Source of the DNA: Hominenteromicrobium sp900549945
GTDB lineage: Bacteria > Bacillota > Clostridia > Oscillospirales > Acutalibacteraceae
Reading direction: 5' to 3'
DNA: 64,000 nucleotides
Assembly: GCA_902472305.1 (NCBI GenBank)
Contig: CABRNK010000001.1
Coordinates: forward strand, 190,020-254,019
Part shown: positions 7,419-16,430 of the stretch, piece after piece
Numbering within the stretch: position 1 is the stretch's first letter
Layout of the letters: every line of letters starts with the position of its first letter
Position numbers and translations under genes: made by a program
Notes under the pieces: generated by a model
What the model was told of the DNA's origin: nothing
Seen by the model: only the letters and a program-made list of their open reading frames with translations
Databases searched by the model: none

Positions 7419-8257
7419 ATGATGAAAAATCAGCTGTCTATTTTTTACGAGCACATCGCGGACGCGGCGGCGCAGACCGGCCTGCCGCTCGAAGCCGTGT
7501 GCGGGAAGGTGAAGGGCTTCGGCTACGATCTCGTGGAGATCGACGCGAAGCGCCTGTTTGAGGAAGGCGAAACGATTCTGCCGGTGCTCGAAAAGGCGGG
7601 TCTCGGCGTGAACTGCATCTACTATTTCTTCGACTTCGGCGGCGCGGAGAGCTCGCCGGCGGCGGACCGCGCGATGGCGCAGCGCGTTGTCGGCCTGTGC
7701 GGCCCGGCAAAATGCGGCAAGGTGCTCGCCGTCACGGGCTTTCTGACGGAGGCGGAGATGGACCGCGCCGGTGCGGCCTACGCGAAGCGCCGCGATGCGA
7801 TGGCGGCTTCGCTCGGCGTCTGATCGAGCTTGCGGCGGCGCAGGGGGTTACGGTCGTGATGGAGGATTTCGACGGCGACAACGCGCCGTTTTCCACGGCG
7901 GCGGAGCTGCTCTGGTTCATGGAAAACGTGCCGGGCCTGCGCTGCGGCTTCGATACCGGCAATTTCCTCTACAGTGAGGAGGACGCCGCGGCGGTGCTGC
8001 CCGATTTCCTGCCCTATATCGCGGCCGTGCACTGCAAGGACCGCGGCTGGGCGAAGAATGCGGGCGATCCGAAGATCACCGTCGGGGGCCGCGCGATGTA
8101 CCCGGTGGCTGTCGGCGACGGCGATCTCGACATCGCCGGCATGGTCGAGACGATTTTGGCGTCGGGCTACACCGGCGTGTTTGCCGCCGAGCATTTCGGC
8201 TCGGCAGACCAGCTGCGCGACATGGAGCGCTCGGCGCAGTACCTGAGAAGTCTGTAA
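7419..8257 (+). pseudogene. Frameshifted sugar-phosphate isomerase/epimerase (xylose isomerase-like TIM barrel)
   Basis: Residues encoded from 7419 (LSIFYEHIADAA, VCGKVKGFGYDLVEID) run into TGA at 7821, while the matching second half (RRLIELAAAQGVTVVMEDFD, CGFDTGNFLY, AAVHCKDRGW, VAVGDGDLDIAGMVETI, GVFAAEHFG) continues in another frame to 8257. Together they make about 275 residues of an AP-endonuclease-2/xylose-isomerase-like barrel, with the metal-ligand positions E, D/H and E in the usual order. The join lies near 7803-7815 and is explained by loss of one nucleotide. No slippery heptamer is visible. It is either a recent inactivation or a sequencing error. Confidence 0.75.
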
Positions 8258-8272
8258 CAAGGAGGACGCCGG

Positions 8273-9511
8273 ATGCGGAAAAGCGGGAGACTTTGCGCCG
8301 TGCTGCTCGCCCTGTGCCTTGTGCTGTGCGGGTGCGCGGCGGGCGTGCGGCCGGAAGCGGCGGCTTCGGCGGCGGAGGCGGTCGGCGCGGCGGCAGAGCC
8401 GGCCCCCACGCCGCCGCCTGCACCGGAGGCCGCGGTCGGTGCGGTGCCGAAAACGACGCCGGTGCCTTCGCCCGCTCCAACCCCGCCGCCCGCGCCGGAG
8501 GAGCTGCTTTTGCAGGGCATGACGACGGAGGAAAAGGTGGGCCAGATGTTTTTCGTGCGGTGCCCCGAAACGGACGGCGCAGAGATGGTCGCGCGGTATC
8601 AGCCGGGCGGTATTCTGCTGTTCGGCCGCGATTTTGACGGCCTTTCGCGCAGGCAGGTCACCGGCGCGATCGAAGCGTACCAGAGCGCGGCGAAGATCAA
8701 GCTGTTGGTCGGCGCGGACGAGGAGGGCGGCGAGGTCGTGCGCATCAGCGATAACCCGCAGCTTTCGGATGAGCCGTACTGGTCCATGCGCGATCTCTAT
8801 AACGCGGGCGGCACGGAGCTGCTCTGCGCCGCGGAGGCGGAAAAGTGCCGCCTGCTGCTCAGCCTCGGCGTCAACGTGAATTTTGCGCCGGTCTGCGATA
8901 TTTCGGACGACCCGGCATCGTTCATGTACGCGCGGTCGCTCGGCCTTTCTCCGGCGGATACGGCTGCGGCGGTCGGCGCGGTTGTCGGCACGTATGAGGC
9001 GGAGAACGTCGGCACCGTTTTAAAGCATTTCCCCGGCTACGGCAACGCGGCGGACAGCCACGCAGGCGTCGTGTACGATAACCGCGGCTTGGCGGCGTTT
9101 GAGGGCGGCGCATTTCTGCCGTTTGAAGCCGGCATCGACGCCGGGGCCGACTGCGTGCTTGTCACGCACAACATCGTCCCCTGTGTGGACGGCGAGGCGC
9201 CCGCGTCGCTCTCCGCGGCGTGGCATGCGGTCCTGCGCGACACGCTCGGCTTTTCCGGCGTCATCATCACCGACGACCTCTCGATGGGCGGCGTGACCGA
9301 TTACACAGACGGCGAATCGGCGGCGGTCGCGGCGGTGCTCGCCGGCAACGACATGCTCTGCTGCACCGATTTTGAGACGCAGATTCCGGCGGTCGTCCGC
9401 GCCGTGGAGGACGGCACGATCAGCGAGGCGCGCATCGACGAAAGCGTGCTGCGCATCCTGCGCTGGAAGCTCGAGCGCGGTTTGATTTTTGCGCCGGCCG
9501 AATTAGAATGA
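8273..9511 (+). CDS. Lipid-anchored glycoside hydrolase family 3, NagZ-like beta-N-acetylhexosaminidase
   Basis: The 412-residue product has a lipoprotein signal with lipobox LVLCGC, a Pro/Ala-rich linker to about residue 75, then a GH3 N-terminal barrel. Landmarks are MTTEEKVGQMFF, GADEEGGEVVRI, VNVNFAPVCDIS, the NagZ-type motif GTVLKHFPGYG and the nucleophile region GVIITDDLSMGG. NagZ enzymes remove N-acetylglucosamine from muropeptides; the lipid anchor suggests an outside-facing role on peptidoglycan or host glycans. The usual histidine of the NagZ loop is plausible in NAADSHAGVV. AAGGAGG precedes the ATG, 15 bp after the broken isomerase gene, so they were likely one operon. Confidence 0.88.
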   Translation: MRKSGRLCAVLLALCLVLCGCAAGVRPEAAASAAEAVGAAAEPAPTPPPAPEAAVGAVPKTTPVPSPAPTPPPAPEELLLQGMTTEEKVGQMFFVRCPETDGAEMVARYQPGGILLFGRDFDGLSRRQVTGAIEAYQSAAKIKLLVGADEEGGEVVRISDNPQLSDEPYWSMRDLYNAGGTELLCAAEAEKCRLLLSLGVNVNFAPVCDISDDPASFMYARSLGLSPADTAAAVGAVVGTYEAENVGTVLKHFPGYGNAADSHAGVVYDNRGLAAFEGGAFLPFEAGIDAGADCVLVTHNIVPCVDGEAPASLSAAWHAVLRDTLGFSGVIITDDLSMGGVTDYTDGESAAVAAVLAGNDMLCCTDFETQIPAVVRAVEDGTISEARIDESVLRILRWKLERGLIFAPAELE

Positions 9512-9555
9512 AACGCCCGGAAGCGCTTGCCGCAAAGTGCCTTCCGGGCGTTTTT
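9512..9555 (+). terminator. Intrinsic terminator after the GH3 gene
   Basis: The arms AAACGCCCGGAAG and CTTCCGGGCGTTTTT form a hairpin with a T-run. Confidence 0.88.
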
Positions 9556-9708
9556 AAGAAAATTGTTAAATTCATCGGGGCCAAATTGTGGTACAATAAG
9601 GGGCGTGAACGAGGCGCGGCGCACGGGGCGGCTTTTCCCTGCCTGAAGTGCAGGCTGGGCGTTTGCCTGCGCGGGCCGCGATACCACAGAAAAGGCTTGG
9701 TAATTGGG

Positions 9709-10386
9709 ATGGAAAATCATAAGATTCTGATTGTGGAGGACGATGCGGCGATCGCCGGAGCGATCACCCGGATTTTGGAATCGTGGGGCATGGCGTCGCG
9801 CTGCGTGCGCGATTTCCGCGATGTGCTGCGCGAATTTACGGAGTACGACCCGCATCTCGTGCTGATGGATGTGACGCTGCCGTTTTTCAACGGCTACCAC
9901 TGGTGCAGCGAGATCCGAAAGATCTCGGCGGTGCCGGTGCTTTTTGTGTCGAGCGCGGCGGAAAATATGAATATCGTGATGGCGGTCGACATGGGCGGCG
10001 ACGATTTCGTCGCGAAGCCCTTCGACCCCTCGGTGCTGATGGCGAAGATCCGCGCGCTGCTGCGCCGCACGTACGACCTCGGCGACCGCGTGCCGGTCAT
10101 CGAGCACCGGGGCGCGGTGCTGAACCTCAACGACGGCACGCTGCTGTGCGGCGGCGAAAAGACGGAGCTGACGCGCAACGAGTTCCGCATTTTGCAGACG
10201 CTGCTCGAGAGCCGCGGCAAGGTCGTCAGCCGCGAGACGCTGATGACGCGCCTGTGGGAGTACGACCTCTATGTGGAGGAAAACACGCTGACTGTCAACG
10301 TGACGCGGCTGCGCAAGAAGCTCGCGGCGGTGGGGCTCACGGATTACATCGCGACGCGCGTCGGCAGCGGATACATCATTGAATGA
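9709..10386 (+). CDS. OmpR-family response regulator (BceR-like)
   Basis: This 225-residue regulator has a receiver domain (KILIVEDDAAI, phosphoacceptor D in HLVLMDVTLP, switch S/T in PVLFVSSAA and K in FVAKPF) and a winged-helix DNA-binding domain (LTRNEFRILQTLLESRGKVV, VNVTRLRKKLAAVG, ATRVGSGYII). It is followed by an intramembrane-sensing kinase and a BceAB-like ABC transporter, the standard arrangement for sensing and resisting cell-wall-active peptides. The ribosome site is weak (AAAAGG about 15 nt upstream), so the start is moderately sure. Confidence 0.92.
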   Translation: MENHKILIVEDDAAIAGAITRILESWGMASRCVRDFRDVLREFTEYDPHLVLMDVTLPFFNGYHWCSEIRKISAVPVLFVSSAAENMNIVMAVDMGGDDFVAKPFDPSVLMAKIRALLRRTYDLGDRVPVIEHRGAVLNLNDGTLLCGGEKTELTRNEFRILQTLLESRGKVVSRETLMTRLWEYDLYVEENTLTVNVTRLRKKLAAVGLTDYIATRVGSGYIIE

Positions 10387-10426
10387 GCGCGGGGGCTTTC
10401 GGGCCGCCCTGCGGGGGAGGGTGCGG

Positions 10427-11431
10427 ATGAAAAAGAACGAGCGGCAGATCCTGTTTTCCTATATCCGGGCGCATGGCGGCGCCGCGCTGTATATCGCCGG
10501 GGCCGCGGCGGTTTTCGCCGCTGTGTTCGTCCTCTCCGGCCTGCCGGCCATGCCGGTGCTGTATGCGGCGGTGCTCTGCGCGGCGGGCGGCGTTTTTTGC
10601 GCGCTGCCCGGATACATCCGGTACCGCAGGCGCTGCCGGGCACTGGCGCTCGCGATGCAGGCGCTGCCGGAATCGGCGGAACGGCTGCGCGCGCCGTCCG
10701 GCGCGGTGGAAGAATTGTACGACGAGGCGCTGCGCCGGCTGTGCGCCATGCTCGCGAAAAGCGAGACGGACCGCCAGCGCCAGCTCGTCGAAAGCGCCGA
10801 CTATTTCACGATGTGGATCCACCAGATTAAGACGCCGATCGCCGCGATGCAGCTCATCCTGCGCGAGCAGGACGACGCGCGCAGCCGTGAGCTGCTCGCC
10901 GAGCTCTTCCGCATCGACCGCTACGCCGAGATGGCGCTGACCTACGCGCGGCTTAAAAGCCCGACGACGGATCTTGTGCTCGCGCGCTTTGAAATTGAGC
11001 CGATCGTGCGGCGCGTGGTGCGGCAATACGCGGGGCAGTTCGTGCGGCGGCACATCGCGCTGCGGTGCGAGATCGAGCCGGTCCGCGCGCTGACGGACGA
11101 GAAATGGCTCGCGTTCATCCTCGGGCAGCTTCTGTCGAACGCGGTAAAATACACGGAAAACGGCACGGTGACGGTGCGCGTCACGAAGGAGCTGGTGCTC
11201 AGCGTTTCGGATACCGGCATCGGCATCGCGCCCGAGGATCTGCCGCGCATCTTTGAAAAGGGCTTCACCGGCTACAATGGCCGCGCCGGGCGGAAATCGA
11301 CGGGCCTCGGCATGTACCTGAGCCGCTGCGCCGCCGAAAAGCTCGGGCACCGGATCGCGGTGCAGTCCGCGCCCGGGCGGGGCACGACGGTCTCCGTCGA
11401 TCTGCGCTCGGCGGACCTCGGCGTCGAATAA
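10427..11431 (+). CDS. Intramembrane-sensing histidine kinase (BceS-like)
   Basis: The 334-residue kinase has two N-terminal transmembrane helices (about residues 16-36 and 42-62) with almost no extracellular loop, the hallmark of intramembrane-sensing kinases. The phosphoacceptor histidine lies in FTMWIHQIKTPI. The ATP-binding domain shows N-box LLSNAVKYTENG, G1 VSDTGIGIAPEDL, F-box RIFEKGFTGYNG and G2 KSTGLGMYLS. Kinases of this class sense the flux state of their partner ABC transporter rather than the drug. GGGGGAGGG precedes the ATG, 40 bp after the regulator gene. Confidence 0.93.
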   Translation: MKKNERQILFSYIRAHGGAALYIAGAAAVFAAVFVLSGLPAMPVLYAAVLCAAGGVFCALPGYIRYRRRCRALALAMQALPESAERLRAPSGAVEELYDEALRRLCAMLAKSETDRQRQLVESADYFTMWIHQIKTPIAAMQLILREQDDARSRELLAELFRIDRYAEMALTYARLKSPTTDLVLARFEIEPIVRRVVRQYAGQFVRRHIALRCEIEPVRALTDEKWLAFILGQLLSNAVKYTENGTVTVRVTKELVLSVSDTGIGIAPEDLPRIFEKGFTGYNGRAGRKSTGLGMYLSRCAAEKLGHRIAVQSAPGRGTTVSVDLRSADLGVE

Positions 11432-11457
11432 AGGCCGCGGCTTCCGTGCGGCTTGTC

Positions 11458-11483
11458 CGGCTCCCCGCGGGGGAGCCGTTTTT
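11458..11483 (+). terminator. Terminator between kinase and ABC transporter genes
   Basis: CGGCTCCCC and GGGGAGCCG form a tight hairpin followed by TTTTT. It separates the two-component genes from the transporter, which has its own promoter. Confidence 0.85.
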
Positions 11484-11522
11484 CTGCGCGGAAACGGCAT
11501 GTGACAGGCCGTGTGACAAAAA

Positions 11523-11551
11523 TGTAAGGTCAAGGGCGCGTTTTGTAAGGT
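11523..11551 (+). promoter_or_regulatory. Probable response-regulator binding site (direct repeat)
   Basis: TGTAAGGT occurs at 11523-11530 and again at 11544-11551, a 21-bp period (two helical turns), just upstream of the transporter promoter. Tandem half-sites on one face are typical for OmpR-family regulators, and the regulator gene lies 1.1 kb upstream. A second pair, TGACA at 11502 and 11514, is nearby. Confidence 0.55.
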
Positions 11552-11558
11552 GAATCGA

Positions 11559-11587
11559 TGTTCAGCGCCGCGCGGATGCGGTATACT
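11559..11587 (+). promoter_or_regulatory. Promoter of the BceAB-like transporter, weak -35
   Basis: TATACT (11582-11587) is a good -10. The hexamer 17 nt upstream (TGTTCA) is poor, which fits an activator-dependent promoter using the direct repeat at 11523-11551. Confidence 0.6.
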
Positions 11588-11632
11588 GTGTACAGATTCA
11601 GAAACCCGGTTTGAGAAAGGAGATTTTCAGAA

Positions 11633-12424
11633 ATGGCTGTATTGGAAGTCAACGGTCTGAAAAAAATTTATACGACGCGCTTCGGCGGCAACCGCGTGCA
11701 GGCGCTCACAAATGTTTCGTTCGCGGTGGAGCGCGGCGAGTACGTCGCCATCATGGGCGAATCCGGCTCGGGCAAGACGACGCTGCTCAACATTCTCGCG
11801 GCGCTCGACCGCCCGACGCAGGGCGAGGTCTGGCTGAACGGCCGCGCGCTCTCGAGCGTCGGCGAAAAGGAGATCGCCGCGTTCCGCCGGCAGAACCTCG
11901 GCTTCGTGTTTCAGGATTTCAACCTGCTCGACACGTTTTCTTTGCAGGACAACATCTTCCTGCCGCTCGTGCTCGCAGGCAAGCACTACCCGGAGATGAA
12001 CCAGCGCCTGCGCCCGATCGTCGAGAAGCTCGGCATTTCGGATATTCTCGCGAAATACCCCTACGAGGTCTCCGGCGGCCAGAAGCAGCGCGCCGCCGTG
12101 GCCCGCGCACTGATCACATCGCCGCAGATCATCCTCGCGGATGAGCCGACCGGCGCGCTCGATTCCCGCGCGTCGGACAGCCTGCTCTCGCTTTTCGGCG
12201 AGATCAACCGCGACGGCCAGACGATTCTGATGGTTACGCACTCCACAAAGGCCGCGAGCCACGCGAGCCGCGTGCTGTTCATCAAGGACGGCGTCGTGTT
12301 CCACCAGCTCTACCGCGGCGGCGCGACGAACGAGGAGATGTTCCGCCGCATTTCGGATACGCTCACGACGATGGCGACCGGGACGCCCGGTGCGGCCGGA
12401 ACGTCCGGCGCGGCCGAAGCCTGA
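11633..12424 (+). CDS. BceA-like ABC transporter ATPase
   Basis: The 263-residue ATPase has Walker A GESGSGKTT, Q-loop FVFQDFNLLDTFSLQDNI, signature VSGGQKQRAAVARAL and Walker B IILADEPTGALDSRAS with switch MVTHSTK. These are features of the MacB/BceA subfamily. The last 25 residues are an unusual low-complexity Thr/Gly/Ala tail after the folded domain. It works with the permease 13 bp downstream. AAAGGAG precedes the ATG. Confidence 0.93.
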   Translation: MAVLEVNGLKKIYTTRFGGNRVQALTNVSFAVERGEYVAIMGESGSGKTTLLNILAALDRPTQGEVWLNGRALSSVGEKEIAAFRRQNLGFVFQDFNLLDTFSLQDNIFLPLVLAGKHYPEMNQRLRPIVEKLGISDILAKYPYEVSGGQKQRAAVARALITSPQIILADEPTGALDSRASDSLLSLFGEINRDGQTILMVTHSTKAASHASRVLFIKDGVVFHQLYRGGATNEEMFRRISDTLTTMATGTPGAAGTSGAAEA

Positions 12425-12437
12425 AAGGAGCGCCGAA

Positions 12438-14426
12438 ATGAATTCTCTTTACATGCGCATGGCGGGGCAGAACATCAAAAAGCACCGGCGCAGCTATGTG
12501 CCGTACATGCTTACCGGCGTTCTGACCGCCGCCGTCTACTACATTCTGCACTCCCTCGCCAATAACCCCGACCTGGGGGAGATGACGAACGCGATGCTGA
12601 ATCTCGGCGTGAGCATCGTCATGATTTTCTCCGTGATCTTCCTGTTTTACACGAACAGCTTTTTGATGAAGCAGCGGAAAAAGGAGTTCGGCCTTTACAA
12701 CGTGCTTGGCATGAACAAGGGGCACATCGCCCGTGTGATCGGGCTGGAAACGCTGATTACCGCGCTTGTGGTGCTTGCGGGCGGCATCGGGATCGGCATG
12801 CTGCTCGACCGGCTGATCTACCTGCTTGTCGCGAAGCTGATCGGCTTTGAAATTTCCCTGAGCTTCTATATTTCCACGGGCAGCATCGTTCAGACGCTGA
12901 TCCTGTTTGCCGCGGTCAGTTTTCTGATCTGCCTCTCGAACATTTTCCGCGTCTGGCGCGCGAAGCCGATCGAGCTGCTGCAGGGCGGCAGCGTCGGCGA
13001 GCGCGAGCCGAAAACGAAGGTTTTTATGGCGATTCTCGGCGCGGCGTGCCTCGGCGGCGGCTACGCGCTGTCGATCATTTCCGCACAGGAGGTCGGCGTT
13101 GCGATCCTGTCGTTTTTCGCCGCCGTGCTGCTCGTCATCGTCGGCACCTATCTGCTCTTTACGGCGGGCAGCATTGCGGTGCTGAAAATCCTGCGCAAGA
13201 ATAAGGGCTACTACTATAAAACGCAGCATTTCATCAGTGTTTCCGGCATGCTGTACCGCATGAAGCAGAACGCGGTCGGCCTCGCGAACATCTGTATCCT
13301 CTCGACGATGGTGCTCGTCACGATCTCGTCCACCTGCTCGCTGTGGTTCGGCGCAGGCGGGATGATCCACAGCCGCTACCCGCACGACGTGATGGCTTAC
13401 GTCTACGGCGACGAGCTGACCGAGGCGTTCGACGCCTATTTTGAGGAGGAAATGGCGGCGCACCCCGATTTTACATGGCAGCGGTACGTTTACAGCGCCT
13501 TTACAGCGGTATATGAACCGGGAAGCAGCCTTGTGATTTCAGAGGAGACCGACAACGCGACGAACGGGCTTATGATGAGCAGCTACCTGAAAACGGTGGT
13601 GATGCCGCTCAGCCAGTACAACGCGATCACTGGGCAGTCGGCAGAGCTCGCGGATAATGAGGCGATGGCCTTTTTAAACAGCGGCGAGGCGTTCGGCGGC
13701 GGTACGCTCGAGCTGTTCGGCAAGGCGTACACGCCGGTGAAGCCACCCGAAACCTTTCCGATCTGCGGGCAGGTATCGGCCAACATTGCCGAAGCCTCCG
13801 TGCTGGTGATTCCGGATTACGAGGCGTTCCTCGCCCGCATCGACCTTACGCAGCGTCTGGAAAACAGCCGCACGGCCTACTGCGCTGACCTCGGCGATAT
13901 GACCGACGCGGAGCAGTCCGCATACTTTGCGGATATGTATGAAGCGGGCTGGGACAGTGTATTTACGGATGAGGACTTCACCGGCGGCTGGAGCATGGAG
14001 TGCCGCGTGGACAACGAGCGCGACGTCTACGCCATGTACGGCAGCTTCCTCTTTATGGGGATCGCGCTCGGCCTGCTCTTCACGATGGCCGCGGTGCTCA
14101 TCATCTACTACAAGCAGATCTCCGAGGGTCTCGACGATAAGACGCGCTTCTCGATTATGCGCAAGGTCGGCCTGAGCCAAAGCGAGGCAAAGCGCTCGAT
14201 CCATTCGCAGATCCTCACGGTGTTTTTCCTGCCGCTGATCACCGCCGGCATCCACATCGTCTTTGCCTTCCCGATTATCAACTGCATCCTGCGCGCGATG
14301 ATGCTTCAGCAGGTCACGACGTTTGTCGTCTGCACCGCCGTCACCTTCGCCGTGTTTGCCGTGTTCTATGCGATTGTCTACGCGCTGACCGCCAAGGTCT
14401 ACTACCGGATCGTCAGCGAGAACTGA
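12438..14426 (+). CDS. BceB-like FtsX-family ABC permease
   Basis: The 662-residue permease has the BceB layout: a first transmembrane helix after a basic N-terminus, FtsX-type segments (KKEFGLYNVLGMNKGHIARV in the first half, TRFSIMRKVGLSQSEAKRS in the second), about ten helices in all, and a large extracellular domain between roughly residues 310 and 530. In known systems the extracellular domain binds peptide antibiotics or lipid II-type targets and signals to the partner kinase. The specific drug cannot be read from sequence. Confidence 0.92.
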   Translation: MNSLYMRMAGQNIKKHRRSYVPYMLTGVLTAAVYYILHSLANNPDLGEMTNAMLNLGVSIVMIFSVIFLFYTNSFLMKQRKKEFGLYNVLGMNKGHIARVIGLETLITALVVLAGGIGIGMLLDRLIYLLVAKLIGFEISLSFYISTGSIVQTLILFAAVSFLICLSNIFRVWRAKPIELLQGGSVGEREPKTKVFMAILGAACLGGGYALSIISAQEVGVAILSFFAAVLLVIVGTYLLFTAGSIAVLKILRKNKGYYYKTQHFISVSGMLYRMKQNAVGLANICILSTMVLVTISSTCSLWFGAGGMIHSRYPHDVMAYVYGDELTEAFDAYFEEEMAAHPDFTWQRYVYSAFTAVYEPGSSLVISEETDNATNGLMMSSYLKTVVMPLSQYNAITGQSAELADNEAMAFLNSGEAFGGGTLELFGKAYTPVKPPETFPICGQVSANIAEASVLVIPDYEAFLARIDLTQRLENSRTAYCADLGDMTDAEQSAYFADMYEAGWDSVFTDEDFTGGWSMECRVDNERDVYAMYGSFLFMGIALGLLFTMAAVLIIYYKQISEGLDDKTRFSIMRKVGLSQSEAKRSIHSQILTVFFLPLITAGIHIVFAFPIINCILRAMMLQQVTTFVVCTAVTFAVFAVFYAIVYALTAKVYYRIVSEN

Positions 14427-14465
14427 AAAAGCGTTCGCCATCTTTCACGATGATTTAATATCCCA

Positions 14466-14513
14466 AGCGAAACCCCGCACAGCGCGCTTGCCGCCGTGCG
14501 GGGTTCGCTTTTG
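14466..14513 (+). terminator. Terminator after the permease gene
   Basis: AACCCCGCAC pairs with GTGCGGGGTT, extended by AGCGA/TCGCT, then TTTTG. Confidence 0.85.
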
Positions 14514-14577
14514 GGTAAAATCAAGCGCTTTGGCGGGGGAATTCGTGTGCGGCGCGGAGAATATCGGCGGCCGTGCA

Positions 14578-14606
14578 TTGATTTGTTCCAAAAAGTGTGC
14601 TATATT
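14578..14606 (+). promoter_or_regulatory. Extended -10 sigma-A promoter
   Basis: TTGATT (14578-14583), a 17-nt spacer ending TGC and TATATT (14601-14606) lie upstream of the repeat-containing zinc-ribbon gene. Confidence 0.8.
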
Positions 14607-14677
14607 AAAAATCAAAGAGGCTTCGAGGCGGCCTGCGCGCGGATGCTGTGCCGGCTGGATGAGGGGGAGTGGCGTTG

Positions 14678-16372
14678 ATGTTTTGTATTCATTGCGGAAG
14701 AGAAATCCCGGCGGGGGCAGCGTTCTGCGTGCACTGCGGAAAGCCGCAGGGGAGGCCGGCGGCTCCGGTGCCGCCGGTACAGGTTCCGGGGACCGCGCCG
14801 AAAACGGCTTGCGAAAGGCCTGAATCCGGCGCGGCAGTGCCTGAGCCTCCGGCGAGTGCGGCGCGCGCAGAAGAACCGACCGCATCTGCGGCGGTGAAAG
14901 CGGCGGAGCCTGCCGGCGTTATCGTGACGGCCCCGCCGTCGCCCGCGGCGGAAGTACCTGCCGCAGAGACTGCGGAGCGGCCTGCGCCTGAGCCTCCGGC
15001 GAGTGCGGCGCGCGCAGAAGAACCGACCGCATCTGCGGCGGTGAAAGCGGCGGAGCCTGCCGGCGTTATCGTGACGGCCCCGCCGTCGCCCGCGGCGGAA
15101 GTACCTGCCGCAGAGACTGCGGAGCGGCCTGCGCCTGAGCCTCCGGCGAGTGCGGCGCGCGCAGAAGAACCGACCGCATCTGCGGCGGTGAAAGCGGCGG
15201 AGCCTGCCGGCGTTATCGTGACGGCCCCGCCGTCGCCCGCGGCGGAAGTACCTGCCGCAGAGACTGCGGAGCGGCCTGCGCCTGAGTTTCCGGCAGGTTC
15301 GGAACCGCCGATACCGGCGCCGCACGTGCCGGGCGGACCGTATGCGCATCCGGTTGCAATGTTGGAAAAGAAGAGGGGCGGGCGGTTGCCGGTGATCCTC
15401 GGCGCGTCCATCGGCGGCGCGGCCGCGCTTGCGATGCTGATCTTTGTGCTCGTGCAGTTCATCCTGCCGGTGCTTTCCGGCGGCGGGGAGAATATCCCGG
15501 CTGCCGCTTCGGAGAGCAGTGCGGCGCAGGAGCCGGCGTTCCCGAGCGAGACGCCGCAGCCGACACAGGAGCCGATCGTGGAGGCGACCGAGGCGCCGCC
15601 TGCGGAGACACCCGCGCCCGCCATGCCGATGGAACCGGCCGTGATTGCCGCGGGCGAGACGCACGAGTATGATCTCGACGGCGACGGCGTAAACGAGCGG
15701 ATCCACCTCGCCGCGGAGCCGGGCGAATATCTTACAAGCTACACGCTGCTGATCAACGACCAGCCGGCCGCGCAGGGCGACGGCTTTGAGGCGGAGCTCT
15801 GGGTCGTCGATATCGATGCGGCCGACCGGCAGAAGGAGCTTTGCTTCTCCACGATGCAGGCGAGCTACACGCTCGGCGCTTATTCGCTTTCCACATGGCG
15901 GGACGGTGCGCCGCTGCCGCTTGCAGATCTGACGAGCATCCCGATTTTGATGGGGCGCGGCGCTGTGTACCGCAAGAGCACGCAGGAATTCCCGAGCGAC
16001 GGCACGTTCACAGTGTGGGCGGATACGCCGGTGCACAGCCCGTCCTTCGGCAGTATGTACGTGGGGATTCCGTACACGTATGACGGCGTATCGGTTGCGG
16101 CGGCGGAAACACAGGTCTACGGCCTGCGCGTGGATGCTTCGCTCGCGCCGTTCTATGCGGCAAACACGCCGTTTAAGGCGTATGCGGAGCCGGGCGGCGG
16201 CCTCGAAGCGTTCACGGCCTCGGTCGGTACCGTCTATGTGCCGGATCAACTGGCGCTGGCCGGCGGCACGCTGTACCTGCACGTCGTTTCGGAGGATGGC
16301 GCGCAGAGCGGCTGGATCTCCGAAAAGAGCGAGACGAGCGCCTATTACGCGGCGCCGCCCGGGTGGGGCTGA
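14678..16372 (+). CDS. Zinc-ribbon membrane protein with three identical 49-residue repeats
   Basis: The 564-residue product starts with a zinc ribbon (CIHCG and CVHCG, residues 3-24). From about residue 56 come three identical 49-residue Pro/Ala/Glu-rich repeats, then a single transmembrane helix (near residues 235-260, VILGASIGGAAALAML and following) and an extracellular C-terminal domain containing a calcium-loop-like DLDGDGVNER. This suggests a cytoplasmic ribbon with disordered stalk and an outside sensor-like domain; the function is unknown. ATG 14678 is chosen with GAGGGGGAG 8 nt upstream; an in-frame GTG at 14669 falls inside that site. Confidence 0.8.
   Translation: MFCIHCGREIPAGAAFCVHCGKPQGRPAAPVPPVQVPGTAPKTACERPESGAAVPEPPASAARAEEPTASAAVKAAEPAGVIVTAPPSPAAEVPAAETAERPAPEPPASAARAEEPTASAAVKAAEPAGVIVTAPPSPAAEVPAAETAERPAPEPPASAARAEEPTASAAVKAAEPAGVIVTAPPSPAAEVPAAETAERPAPEFPAGSEPPIPAPHVPGGPYAHPVAMLEKKRGGRLPVILGASIGGAAALAMLIFVLVQFILPVLSGGGENIPAAASESSAAQEPAFPSETPQPTQEPIVEATEAPPAETPAPAMPMEPAVIAAGETHEYDLDGDGVNERIHLAAEPGEYLTSYTLLINDQPAAQGDGFEAELWVVDIDAADRQKELCFSTMQASYTLGAYSLSTWRDGAPLPLADLTSIPILMGRGAVYRKSTQEFPSDGTFTVWADTPVHSPSFGSMYVGIPYTYDGVSVAAAETQVYGLRVDASLAPFYAANTPFKAYAEPGGGLEAFTASVGTVYVPDQLALAGGTLYLHVVSEDGAQSGWISEKSETSAYYAAPPGWG
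14843..15283 (+). repeat. Three perfect 147-bp tandem repeats
   Basis: Units begin at 14843, 14990 and 15137, each starting GAGCCTCCGGCGAGTGCGGC. I compared them base by base and found no difference, even at synonymous sites. The period is 49 codons, so copy-number change keeps the frame. Confidence 0.97.
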
Positions 16373-16430
16373 TCCGTTCTGCCGCCGGCTTTAAAGCAGG
16401 CGGCGCGAAAATAAAAATCAGGAATACAAA

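Noticed and set aside
7821..7823. TGA read as selenocysteine
   Set aside because: The homologous sequence resumes in another frame rather than after the TGA, so readthrough would not restore the protein.
7795..7825. Programmed frameshift in the isomerase gene
   Set aside because: There is no slippery heptamer and no downstream structure that stands out; a single-base loss explains it better.
14843..15283. Regular repeats considered as a CRISPR array
   Set aside because: The units are adjacent 147-bp copies in frame within a gene, with no spacers and no cas genes nearby.
14612..16282. A 556-residue antisense frame with Arg-rich repeats
   Set aside because: Its repeats are just the complement of the 147-bp units in the zinc-ribbon gene; no ribosome site or domain supports it.
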